From a virus: a stretch of 21,213 nt of DNA. The stretch covers positions 1-21,213 of the IMG/VR virus record IMGVR_UViG_3300031702_000059. One strand, given 5' to 3'. Of the stretch, positions 12,827-21,006 are shown piece after piece. The notes beneath the pieces are model-generated. The model saw nothing but the letters and a program-made list of their open reading frames with translations. It was not told where the DNA came from and ran no database searches. A program made the position numbers and the translations under genes. Positions within the stretch are counted from its first letter, which is position 1; every line of letters begins with the position of its first letter.

Positions 12827-15800
12827 TATACTCTCCCTACCACAACTTCGACTGTGCCGCGATCGTCAGTAGTTTTATTAGCTACTGCCTTTCCAATTAC
12901 AGTTCCAACTTTGGGGTCATTGTCTACAATAGCATACCCTGGTATAGCACTTGTAACAAGCAAGTCTCCTTTATGTACTTTGCCTAGTACCTTAACAGGT
13001 ACACGCCCTTGTAGTGCAATAGTTCCTATAAACTCTCCTTCAAGTTCTGAATTCATTAAGTATGCAGGATGAGCTGAAATAACACCAGCTATTCTTCTAT
13101 CACCTTTAGTGTGTGCTAATGTAACTTCTTGTTCGCCACCAAACACAACAACTGTGCCTTCTTCGTACTCAGCGTCTGCTAAGTAATTCTCTGCCAAGTC
13201 AGCATATTTTGCACTTGATGAAATACTCGATACTGCGTTAGCATGTACTGTACCAAACTTTAATGCACTAGTACCTAAGTCGTAGCCGCCATTTGAACTT
13301 GGAACTACTTGTGATTGCTTAAACACTACTGCCGCAACGTTATTATTTGCAACAATAGAAACTTCGCCTGCACTACTAAATCCTGTACCTGCTCCAATAC
13401 CAATACCTGTACTCGAAGTACTCTTTTCACCTGGTGCTTCAATAAAGCTAGTATACATCCAGTCTGACGCCACCCTCGGTGAGTTCAGTGTAGCATCACT
13501 TGGATCTCCGTAACTACTATTCTGTTGGAAGAACGATGCTGTAATACTAGTGTCGCCTACTTGTAATGTACCTGGCAACGTAGTAGTTGTATTACTTGGA
13601 ATTGTACCAACTGTGTTAAACACTGTAGCACCACCCGGTGTCTTCATTGTCATTGTTAAGTTAGTTTGATCTAAAATATCGTAGTTATCAAGTTTGATCT
13701 TTTGTGCATCAATACTTCCGTCTGCGCCTGTTTTAATAATTCTATCAGCAACACCTGTTGTAGTAAATGAACCACCTGTGTTAACAATAGTACTAAATGC
13801 AATGGCACTTGCATCGCCGGTAGCTGATGCGCTTCTGCCATACACTGTGTTTTGTGCTACATCCGGTAAGTCGGCAAAGTCAACTGCACTTGCGGCTAGT
13901 GTTACCCAACCGTTTGTTACACTAAAGTCACCACTATCAAAACTTGCTAGTCCTAAATCACTTTGTGCAATACCTGATGCGTTTGCTCTTGCACTTGCGG
14001 CAGTCATTGCTAGTTTACTTTGGACAATCGCCGCACTAGCATTGATATCCGAGTTAATAATAACACCACTAGTAATTGCTGTTGTTGCAACGTTGTTTGT
14101 AACACTTAAAGTTACATCACCTTGTAATGTTGCGTTGTCGTAACTTGTACCATCCCATACTAGTAAGTCATTAGTGACTCTGTTACCAATGTCTGCACCA
14201 ATTGCTTCTGTACCAAATGGTGTTCTAGCATCTACATAAGATTTTGTAGACAAGTCTTGTGCATTGGTAGGATCAGCTGAGTTATAAATCTTATTACTAC
14301 CGGCATTAAGGTTACCTGTGAATGGTGTAGTACCATCTCTTGCAAGTGCTCCTGGTCCAATAGTTCCGGTATTAATAATGACACCGTCTCTATCAAAGTG
14401 TAGTCGTTTCTCAATAAACTTTTCAGTTGCAAATTCTGTTGGAACTGCCGCCGGGTCACCATCTGACATTGTATCATCATTACTAAACTCTTGTATTCTA
14501 ACACCCTGTCTAAATCCAAGTCCGTCTAAGTTACTAATGGCAATACTTGCCGCGAATGTAACTGTACCAGTTCCTTGGTCTACACTAAAGAATTTACCAA
14601 CTCTAAAGAAACCATCCTGGTCTGTACTTGCAAAGAATACTCTGCCCTTGCCACGTTCGTTAACTTCTGCATCTTGGTTAGCACTAAGAGTTGACTGACC
14701 GTAGATAATACTTGGATAGTTAGTAGTGTTAAATCCACCTGTACCAATTTTATCAAAGTCGTGTCCGTTAGCTCTTAGAGTTGAAATACCAACTGTAATG
14801 GTACCAGCTTCGTTATCTTGTAATGACAATGAAATTGTTCTAGTTGCGGCTGGACTAAATCTTAGATCTGCACCAATACCTGTATCACCAAACAATCCAG
14901 CATTACTATTAATGTTACTCGATGCTAAGTCAGCTATGTTAACTGTAGCATATGAGCCTCTGCTTGTATAGTTTGAAACAACATGTGTCTTACCTGCAAA
15001 GGAGAAGATCATATCGTTATTAGCAATACGTGCAATTTGCGGTGCTGTTAGTGTATCAATAGCAATTACATCGTCACCTACAGTAGCACCCATTGTGGTA
15101 CCTGTGCCAGCATATGTATTCAATGCTGATTCTGTAGTTCTAAGTGTTAGATTTAAGTGAGTAAACGGTGAGTCTAATACTACCTGGAATCTATCTGATG
15201 CTAGTGCAGTACCGTCTGCATCTTGGTTATTAAAACTAATTGTTCTATAAACTGAATCTTCATTCTCTGTAAATATTAATGCTGTTGAAGGTCTTGTTGC
15301 TGTAACACCACTCAATCCGTCCAGCAAGTGGTTCTTGTTCATTCTAACAACAACGTATGCTGATGCATCACTTGCCACTGTTGGATTGTGTACACCTGTG
15401 ATAGCTGTTTCTAATCCTGTGCTTCCTGAAACACTACATCTGTATATAGGGCTGTTAGCACCCTTACGTCCTGTTGGTCCTGTTGCGCCTGTGTATCCAC
15501 CAATGTTACTTGTAATTGGTGCAACAATACTTGTTGCTGTTACTTCGTAAGTTGTAACACCTGCCGCTGTGTATACGTCAATTAAACTGTTTGGATAAGG
15601 CATGTAATCACAGTCATATAAGAAAATACTAAACGCACCTTGCGCATGTCCAAACGTACCAAATCCAAATGTGTTACCGCTATCGTTAAACACTTTAGCA
15701 GGTTGTTGCATATTTCTTAGTGTTACAATATCATCAACAGTTTCGTTTGGATCTGATCCTGCCGCAACTAAACCAAAGTTACCGTTTGCGTTAGAACAGT

Positions 15801-18800
15801 TAAGTGCTCTAATCTCTGAACCGTTGTTACTAAAGAACGCTGTATGGTTGTAATAAGTAAATGTCGATACTTGCTCTGATAGTGCCGCGTTGTTACAAAA
15901 TAATCCATAACCTAAGTCGTTAACTTGAGTATAGTCGTTTGCCAACATACTTCTGTTACCAGCAGTTTGAACATAAATTGCTTGAGGGAAACTTGTTGCT
16001 GTATAACCATTGCCTTCATTTGACAATTTGTTAATTAATAGTTTAGCTGTACCAGCCGCTCCATCATATTCTGAAACAGCATCAACTTGATAACGGATAC
16101 CGTTAATAAAGAATGGCGCAGGAGTTTGTGGTTTTCTAATTCTTAAACCGGTGCCTACATCTGATTCTACATTAAGTGTGTAGTTGTCGTCCTTACTTGT
16201 AATCTTAGTTTCTAAGTTACCAGCAAATCCATCAATGTACATACCACCTTTAAAGCCTTGCTTGTTTGTACTTCTTGAGAACGATCCACATACTTGTGTG
16301 TATGGTGATTTGATTAGAACCTGTCCTGCAGGGTCAAGTACTTGCGCAAATCCACCGTGTCCTTGGAATGACATGTTTGCAAGTCTTGTTGCATCATTCA
16401 TTAAGAACACATCCATTTGATCGTTTGTTTTCTTAGCACTTGCTACATTCATCGGATCAGTTAGATAGTGATAACCGTAATTTGTTGTTTGTTTAATGTG
16501 CCAAGCACCCGATGCAATATCATTCAAGTTTGGAAGAACATCTATAGTTAGTGTAACTTCAAAGTCACTTCCACCATCAGAATTACTAATAAGTCCCATT
16601 GCACCATTGTCTGTGTAGAACCAAGCACCGTCCCATGATGTTGGAGCGATGTTGTTTGCTGGAGTAACTGTAATTACGCCGCCTGCTTGGTTTGTTCCTG
16701 TTATAGCAACTACTTGTGCTGTTGCTAAGTCAGAGCCAGTTACATCTGTAATTTTTAGATTGTCTAGTAACTTGTCTCTGTAAAAATATGTTGTTGCCCA
16801 AGGTGATTGTGAAATCCGTTTTGCTGGTCTAATTTGGCAACGTCTAAAGTCTGAACCTTTAATCGAAACGTTAGCAGGAACTTTTAATGGATAGTCTTCA
16901 TAGTAAATGCCTGTTTCAACATGTACTGTAATTTGCTTCTCAGCAGTTGGGTTGCCGTATTCTAAGTCTTCACCAATTCTAAATTCAGTCGGCTCAACTA
17001 ATACAACTTGTACTCTATCGTATGCTACGCCACCTAAGTCTACTCCGCTTTGGTATTTTACAATACGTCCTCTAGCACCCGATGTTTTACCAACAATAAT
17101 TTTACCGGGTAAAATGTCTACGTTAGTGTTAATACCTTGGTCAGTACTATCATTGCCTGTTCCGTTACCAAAGTCAACATTGTATGTAGTACCTTCAACT
17201 AGTGTGTAGTTGTTTCTTGCAGTAAAACCATTTTCTAAAATATCAAGTATAATATCAAACTTAGCATTTAGAGCATCTTTGACTTGTGTACTAACAGTTG
17301 TAATGGATGAGTCTAACCACTGTGGAATTAAAGTTGTGTAATCTGATGGATAAACTTTTGTTCCAAATTCACATTCAAACACAATGCTATCTAGTACAAC
17401 AACATCACCTGCACCTAATCCGTGTGCAGTAGTAGTTGTAATAACACCTTTACCTGTTGTGTGGTTATAATTAAAACCACTTATGTTATATGCAGTACCA
17501 CCAAATGTAACAGTACCACCACTAACATATGTGTGTGCATAAGGATTTGTTCCTACTGCTACTTGTAATTGGGTTGATGTTAAATTATCAGTTTCTACTG
17601 CAAAACGTCTACTTGCTGTTAACAAATCTGTATTACTAACAACTGCATTTACAATAGACTTAGCTTTAGTCATTGCCGCTCTAGTTTCTTGTCCTTGACT
17701 AATACGTGCTCTAGCGCCCGAAGTTGTACTAAAATAGCGTGTAGCGGCTTGTATAGCATTATAGTTTGAGTTAGTACCGTTGCCGATATCAATAATCATA
17801 CCATCAACAATTAAGCCAACATCTCTTTCACAAGTATTATTAGACTTAACTGGTTGCTCAGGAGGAACTAATACAGTTAGTCCGTTTGTAATAACGTTTG
17901 TAATTGTAGTTGTTAGCGTACTTGCTCTGTTTGCAACATCGTTAACGCCCGTGCCTGATTCTACTGTTAATCCAGTTGTAGTATTTTGTGTAAATGTCTC
18001 TGGGTAAATTTTAGCAGTAGTAACGCCATTGTACGTACAGTTAACATTAATAGCCGCAAGTGTTACTACATTGCCTGCTGATAATCCGTGATTGGTTGTA
18101 GTTGTAATACTTGCAATGCCTGTTGCTTCATTATATGTAAATCCGCTTACTGCTAATACACTAGCATCTGCTTTGGTTACAGTACCGCCGCTAATATATA
18201 CGTTTGCGCGACTACTGCGACCAATGTAAAATTCAAATACAGTTGCGGCTAAGTTATTACTATCGACTACAAATGTAGTTTGCTTTGATGTGTATGCTGA
18301 GTTTGCTAGTACATTATTAACTACTAAGTCTCTTGCAAATTCAATTGCACCGTTAGTTTGTGCAATTTGATCAGCGGTACCTAAGCCTGTACCAGATGGA
18401 CCTACAGCATTTTGATTTCCTGCTAGATAACTAGCGGCCATTCTACGTGTTTCTAAGTTGCCGCCTTTTGATAAATCGTTAATCCATGCATCTACAATAT
18501 AGCCTACATCACGCTTACATTTTTCACTACTGTAATCAAAGTTATTCCATATACCTGAGCCACCAGCTGTTCCAACATTATGGTTGATCCAGTACGTAAC
18601 TTCTTCTTGAATAAATTCTTTGTTCTGAAACAAAATTGCTTCGGCGTTAGGATTGGAAACACTTGATGAGTCATAGCTAAGATTTGGAAACGTATCGTTT
18701 ACATAATCAAGAACTGCTTTTTGTATAAACTTTTTATTCTTTCTTAGATACGTTTGCGCACCGTAAGCCGCTGTGTTAGGAGTTGTTGTGCCTATTGCTT

Positions 18801-20043
18801 TAACTAGTGCAACACCTGCACCATTGTCGTATGTAATTGTTTGCTTGTATGCGCCGGGCTCAACTGGGGCGCTTTCAATAACTTCTTCAGCTTTTAATAG
18901 AGCGCCTTTTAAACTACCATATGCATAACTTAGCCCACGTCCTTCTAGTCCTACTGGAGTACGTGTTTGTGTATCGTCACCTTGCATAGTAACAAATAAA
19001 TCTTCAGTGGATGCATAAGAATTGTTATCAACATATAGTTTTGATGCGGCTTGCTTGTCGCTAATATTACCTGTGTCTGTTCCTGCTAAGTCACCTGGGT
19101 GATCATGCAAGTACAATGCACCAGTCATGTCATCGCCTTGGCGTCTTACTGCCGAACTTCTTGGTAGTGTTTCGTTGTCTCTGTAGAATCCGTATAGTGA
19201 ATTATCGTATGCAGTATCTACTACAAGGTCTGTTCCTACAACTGCTGTTGTTGCACCTAGTCCAATGTTAACCTTTACACGAGTAACGTCATTGTTATTT
19301 TGTGACTCTTGTTTAGTTGTGTGTATACTAAGTTGATCTTCTGTTACCCATCTTAGATAGTAGTCTGTATTATTAGTTAATCCGTTTGGTGGAGTATCTG
19401 TTGTAGAGTACTTCCACTTAGTTCCGTTAATACTCCAGTCATAACCATGATCAGTAATTACTAAGTTGCCGCCTCTGTATTCAATAATAGTTCTAGTGTA
19501 TTCGTTTGCGTTAGCAGGCTCAGTTCTAGCATACACTGGCTTTGTTGGCTCAGTTGTTGTATTTGGTGCATAATACTGGTCTTGGAATTTTTTATCTGTT
19601 ACAATATCGTTAATGGTAATTGAACTACCATGTGTGGTATTAAATTCAGCAATAGCCGCTGGAGATGTTGCAATCTTACCAATAGCATAAACCTGGTTAC
19701 CACTTACTGGTCCACCAAAGATCGGTGAAGTATCTGCGTTGATATTTGCACCTGTGTTTGTAATAGTAATACTCGATGCACTGGAGTTGTCAATGCTAAT
19801 ACCATTTCCCGCTGATAGCGTTTTTGATATAATTTCTGTACCAGTTGTGTTACCAATTAATACACCACTTGGTGTAATGCCTGTTGGTGTATCGTTGAGT
19901 GCGGTAAAACTAATAGTTCCGCCTTGTCCAAATACAGCATATAGCTCTGTAAAGTTTTCGTTCGCTTTACGGAATGCTTCACGGATACTATCACCTGTTC
20001 CGTCATTACCCTCTACACCTAAATAAATATCATTCTTTGCCAT
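12826..20043 (-). CDS. Giant tail-fibre/adhesin protein, 2405 residues
   Basis: The N-terminal 38 residues (LGVEGNDGTGDSIREAF, NENFTELY) are a gp10-like baseplate module. Fibre-type segments follow (QAASKLYVDNN near 335). A duplicated unit has CKRDVGYIVDAW at residue 509 and CERDVGLIVDGM at 738, each followed by a beta part with NHGLSAGNVV (651) or AHGLGAGDVV (873). Residues about 1000-1080 (ETGIYYEDYPLKVPANVSIK) look like beta-helix, and a short collagen-like GATGPTGRKG lies near 1515. A second shaft part includes DLSTKSYVDARTPFG. The last ~125 residues (YADLAENYLADAEYEEGTVV to GTVEVVVGRV) form a compact conserved C-terminal domain that I recall from marine phage fibres. It lies three bases downstream of the Fe-S carrier gene, with AGGAT as ribosome site. 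Likely the main side fibre or adhesin; receptor unknown. Confidence 0.85.
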   Translation of the reverse strand: MAKNDIYLGVEGNDGTGDSIREAFRKANENFTELYAVFGQGGTISFTALNDTPTGITPSGVLIGNTTGTEIISKTLSAGNGISIDNSSASSITITNTGANINADTSPIFGGPVSGNQVYAIGKIATSPAAIAEFNTTHGSSITINDIVTDKKFQDQYYAPNTTTEPTKPVYARTEPANANEYTRTIIEYRGGNLVITDHGYDWSINGTKWKYSTTDTPPNGLTNNTDYYLRWVTEDQLSIHTTKQESQNNNDVTRVKVNIGLGATTAVVGTDLVVDTAYDNSLYGFYRDNETLPRSSAVRRQGDDMTGALYLHDHPGDLAGTDTGNISDKQAASKLYVDNNSYASTEDLFVTMQGDDTQTRTPVGLEGRGLSYAYGSLKGALLKAEEVIESAPVEPGAYKQTITYDNGAGVALVKAIGTTTPNTAAYGAQTYLRKNKKFIQKAVLDYVNDTFPNLSYDSSSVSNPNAEAILFQNKEFIQEEVTYWINHNVGTAGGSGIWNNFDYSSEKCKRDVGYIVDAWINDLSKGGNLETRRMAASYLAGNQNAVGPSGTGLGTADQIAQTNGAIEFARDLVVNNVLANSAYTSKQTTFVVDSNNLAATVFEFYIGRSSRANVYISGGTVTKADASVLAVSGFTYNEATGIASITTTTNHGLSAGNVVTLAAINVNCTYNGVTTAKIYPETFTQNTTTGLTVESGTGVNDVANRASTLTTTITNVITNGLTVLVPPEQPVKSNNTCERDVGLIVDGMIIDIGNGTNSNYNAIQAATRYFSTTSGARARISQGQETRAAMTKAKSIVNAVVSNTDLLTASRRFAVETDNLTSTQLQVAVGTNPYAHTYVSGGTVTFGGTAYNISGFNYNHTTGKGVITTTTAHGLGAGDVVVLDSIVFECEFGTKVYPSDYTTLIPQWLDSSITTVSTQVKDALNAKFDIILDILENGFTARNNYTLVEGTTYNVDFGNGTGNDSTDQGINTNVDILPGKIIVGKTSGARGRIVKYQSGVDLGGVAYDRVQVVLVEPTEFRIGEDLEYGNPTAEKQITVHVETGIYYEDYPLKVPANVSIKGSDFRRCQIRPAKRISQSPWATTYFYRDKLLDNLKITDVTGSDLATAQVVAITGTNQAGGVITVTPANNIAPTSWDGAWFYTDNGAMGLISNSDGGSDFEVTLTIDVLPNLNDIASGAWHIKQTTNYGYHYLTDPMNVASAKKTNDQMDVFLMNDATRLANMSFQGHGGFAQVLDPAGQVLIKSPYTQVCGSFSRSTNKQGFKGGMYIDGFAGNLETKITSKDDNYTLNVESDVGTGLRIRKPQTPAPFFINGIRYQVDAVSEYDGAAGTAKLLINKLSNEGNGYTATSFPQAIYVQTAGNRSMLANDYTQVNDLGYGLFCNNAALSEQVSTFTYYNHTAFFSNNGSEIRALNCSNANGNFGLVAAGSDPNETVDDIVTLRNMQQPAKVFNDSGNTFGFGTFGHAQGAFSIFLYDCDYMPYPNSLIDVYTAAGVTTYEVTATSIVAPITSNIGGYTGATGPTGRKGANSPIYRCSVSGSTGLETAITGVHNPTVASDASAYVVVRMNKNHLLDGLSGVTATRPSTALIFTENEDSVYRTISFNNQDADGTALASDRFQVVLDSPFTHLNLTLRTTESALNTYAGTGTTMGATVGDDVIAIDTLTAPQIARIANNDMIFSFAGKTHVVSNYTSRGSYATVNIADLASSNINSNAGLFGDTGIGADLRFSPAATRTISLSLQDNEAGTITVGISTLRANGHDFDKIGTGGFNTTNYPSIIYGQSTLSANQDAEVNERGKGRVFFASTDQDGFFRVGKFFSVDQGTGTVTFAASIAISNLDGLGFRQGVRIQEFSNDDTMSDGDPAAVPTEFATEKFIEKRLHFDRDGVIINTGTIGPGALARDGTTPFTGNLNAGSNKIYNSADPTNAQDLSTKSYVDARTPFGTEAIGADIGNRVTNDLLVWDGTSYDNATLQGDVTLSVTNNVATTAITSGVIINSDINASAAIVQSKLAMTAASARANASGIAQSDLGLASFDSGDFSVTNGWVTLAASAVDFADLPDVAQNTVYGRSASATGDASAIAFSTIVNTGGSFTTTGVADRIIKTGADGSIDAQKIKLDNYDILDQTNLTMTMKTPGGATVFNTVGTIPSNTTTTLPGTLQVGDTSITASFFQQNSSYGDPSDATLNSPRVASDWMYTSFIEAPGEKSTSSTGIGIGAGTGFSSAGEVSIVANNNVAAVVFKQSQVVPSSNGGYDLGTSALKFGTVHANAVSSISSSAKYADLAENYLADAEYEEGTVVVFGGEQEVTLAHTKGDRRIAGVISAHPAYLMNSELEGEFIGTIALQGRVPVKVLGKVHKGDLLVTSAIPGYAIVDNDPKVGTVIGKAVANKTTDDRGTVEVVVGRV
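17175..18519 (-). repeat. Tandem ~225-residue duplication inside the giant fibre (approximate limits)
   Basis: Two units in the same order: a helical start with C-x-RDVG-x-IVD and then a beta segment VYISGGTVT or TYVSGGTVT, SGFTYNEATG or SGFNYNHTTG, and TTTNHGL or TTTAHGL. The Cys codons are 229 residues apart and the HGL histidines 222 apart. The copies have clearly diverged, so the duplication is old. Unit limits are estimates. Confidence 0.75.
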
Positions 20044-20046
20044 TGA

Positions 20047-20370
20047 TTAAAATCCTATACTTTCACCACAGCCACAACTACTTGTAGCGGTAGGGTTTTG
20101 AATGTCGAAATAAGAGCCAAACACTTCTTTTTTATAATCTACTACTGATCCTAGCAAGTACATAATACTCGAGTTATCAATAGCAAATTTGCCGTTTGGT
20201 AAATCTATTACTTCGTCCCGTTCTTCTAAATTATCTTCTAATGTCCAATTGTACTTAAATCCCGAACATCCTCCTCCTTGCAGTTCTAATCTAATAGCTG
20301 GCTTGCTATGCTCTAAAAGCATGCTATCCATCTGTTTTATAGCTGATTCCGTAAGGGTTACAATTGACAT
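20047..20370 (-). CDS. A-type Fe-S cluster carrier (HesB/IscA family), 107 residues
   Basis: The product has all three family cysteines: C35 in GGGCSGFKY, and C99 and C101 in SSCGCGESIGF, with the canonical 63-residue gap. Such proteins bind and hand on 2Fe-2S or 4Fe-4S clusters, or iron, to target proteins. IscA, ErpA and SufA cannot be told apart from sequence alone. I chose the ATG at 20368-20370 (MSIVTLTESA): it has GAAGGA eight bases upstream and fits the late promoter at 20388-20395, whereas extending to 20439 would add a non-homologous leader running through that promoter. It is the first gene of the late operon and is followed three bases later by the giant fibre gene. Full length with no missing ligand, so it is probably active. 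Confidence 0.92.
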   Translation of the reverse strand: MSIVTLTESAIKQMDSMLLEHSKPAIRLELQGGGCSGFKYNWTLEDNLEERDEVIDLPNGKFAIDNSSIMYLLGSVVDYKKEVFGSYFDIQNPTATSSCGCGESIGF

Positions 20371-20387
20371 TTTTATTTCCTTCTTTG

Positions 20388-20395
20388 TATTTATA
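20388..20395 (-). promoter_or_regulatory. Perfect T4-type late promoter (TATAAATA)
   Basis: The minus-strand sequence TATAAATA is an exact match to the T4 late promoter, 17 bases before the ATG at 20370, with GAAGGA in the short leader. It should drive the Fe-S carrier and the downstream fibre genes. No sigma-70-like pair is seen in the same direction. Confidence 0.8.
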
Positions 20396-20418
20396 CTTTG
20401 TTTTGCAATCCGAATGTA

Positions 20419-20426
20419 AATAAATA
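20419..20426 (+). promoter_or_regulatory. Candidate late promoter (AATAAATA) hard against the plus-strand gene
   Basis: AATAAATA, one mismatch to the late consensus, ends only five bases before the ATG at 20432. If used like the minus-strand late promoters, transcription would begin at or near the ATG, giving a leaderless mRNA; no Shine-Dalgarno is visible either. A weak alternative is TTGACA at 20364-20369 with TATTTA 18 bases later. Confidence 0.4.
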
Positions 20427-20431
20427 CAATT

Positions 20432-20719
20432 ATGTTCAAAAGAATTGAAAAAGAAGTAAGATTTTACGTGCGCAAAAGTAAGACGGGCAAGACCCATCCG
20501 TACAAGCGAATACGTAGTTATGCAGTATTTGAGTGTGACGAGTGTCACGAAGAGTTTCAGCGAGAAAAAGGCAAAGTAGACCATAAACGTCTTGACGACT
20601 ATTATGTCCACGTTTGCCCTAATTGTGATCCTAAAAGGTTCGCTCAACGCAAAGGTGTTGAGCAACGTAAAAAACTTAATATGCCTGCTGGCTTAGATAT
20701 TCCTATTAGCGATCTTTAA
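20432..20719 (+). CDS. Zinc-ribbon protein, conserved in marine T4-like phages, 95 residues
   Basis: The only plus-strand gene. It is very basic, with a two-knuckle metal site: C35 and C38 in FECDECHEEF, and C62 and C65 in HVCPNCDPKRF, 23 residues between the pairs. The N-terminus (MFKRIEKEVRFYVRKSKTGK) and the GVEQRKKLN helix after the ribbon are Lys/Arg rich, suggesting nucleic-acid binding. I recall similar unassigned proteins in T4-like cyanophages (KRIRSYAVFECDxC, RFAQRKGVEQRK), but no function. The ATG at 20432 is the first possible start and has no Shine-Dalgarno. Its stop overlaps the stop of the convergent membrane-protein gene. A transcription or packaging factor is a guess. Confidence 0.82.
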   Translation: MFKRIEKEVRFYVRKSKTGKTHPYKRIRSYAVFECDECHEEFQREKGKVDHKRLDDYYVHVCPNCDPKRFAQRKGVEQRKKLNMPAGLDIPISDL

Positions 20720-20880
20720 TCTTTAGTGTAAATTGCCCAAGCACCGTAAGCAATCGCTCCGTATGCCGCTAGTTTAGCAAATGGTCCTGCAATTAGTACA
20801 ATAACACCAACTGCAATTAGCACTACGCCATTAGTTGTAGTGCGTTCGTTGAGTCTTTCTTTAATCCATAGTTTAAGCAT
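20716..20880 (-). CDS. Small membrane protein, 54 residues
   Basis: Found by translating from the ATG at 20878-20880, preceded by CAGGAG, to TAA at 20716-20718. The product has a charged start (MLKLWIKERLNERTTTNG) and a strongly hydrophobic remainder: GVVLIAVGVIVLIAGPFA (18-35) and KLAAYGAIAYGAWAIY (36-51), probably two membrane passes. A late-type promoter (20899-20906) sits 18 bases upstream. Its last codons overlap the end of the convergent zinc-ribbon gene, the two stop codons sharing two bases. No family name can be given. Possible roles (holin-like, membrane-associated virion component) are speculation. Confidence 0.75.
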   Translation of the reverse strand: MLKLWIKERLNERTTTNGVVLIAVGVIVLIAGPFAKLAAYGAIAYGAWAIYTKD

Positions 20881-20898
20881 TTTTCTTCTCCTGTCATG

Positions 20899-20906
20899 TA
20901 TTTATT
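20899..20906 (-). promoter_or_regulatory. T4-type late promoter (AATAAATA)
   Basis: Minus-strand AATAAATA lies 18 bases before the ATG at 20880 with AGGAG in the short leader, matching the spacing at the other late promoters. Confidence 0.62.
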
Positions 20907-20932
20907 GTATAATTCTATCATTGCTAGGTATT

Positions 20933-20950
20933 TAGCACGTTAACATGCTA
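20933..20950 (-). other. Palindrome/hairpin TAGCATGTTAACGTGCTA
   Basis: In minus-strand RNA this folds as a 7-bp stem (one U-G pair) with the loop UUAA; as DNA it is an 18-bp near-perfect palindrome around GTTAAC. The sequence CCTAGC recurs three times around it on the minus strand. No U-run follows. It could be an operator or an RNA-processing hairpin between two small membrane-protein genes. Confidence 0.45.
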
Positions 20951-21006
20951 GGGCTAGGCTTTGTTGGTATAGTTCTTTGCTTGTAGCCCTTCTCATATTG
21001 CAACAT

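Larger units (their letters stand above)
20823..20996 (-). pseudogene. Possible decayed small gene interrupted by an in-frame TAA
   Basis: From the ATG at 20994-20996 the frame reads MRRATSKELYQQSLALAC, meets TAA at 20940-20942, then continues RAKYLAMIELYNKYMTGEEK and on to TAG at 20823-20825. Both sides look like one amphipathic helical protein, and a single C-to-T change (CAA to TAA) would explain the break. Against this, the ATG lacks a ribosome site, the second half runs over the late promoter and the start of the next gene, and the TAA lies in the loop of a hairpin. A different 24-residue frame (20932-21006), whose ATG directly follows the stop of the upstream gene with GGAG seven bases before, has better start signals but no protein-like appearance. 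Confidence 0.3.

Noticed and set aside
20371-20439. N-terminal extension of the Fe-S carrier
   Set aside because: The added 23 residues do not resemble the family, run through the late promoter, and lack a ribosome site; the ATG at 20370 has one.
20324-20665. 113-residue minus-strand frame antisense to the zinc-ribbon gene
   Set aside because: It overlaps both the zinc-ribbon gene and the Fe-S carrier start, and its product (many Phe, Tyr and Ile, no motif) looks like a shadow.
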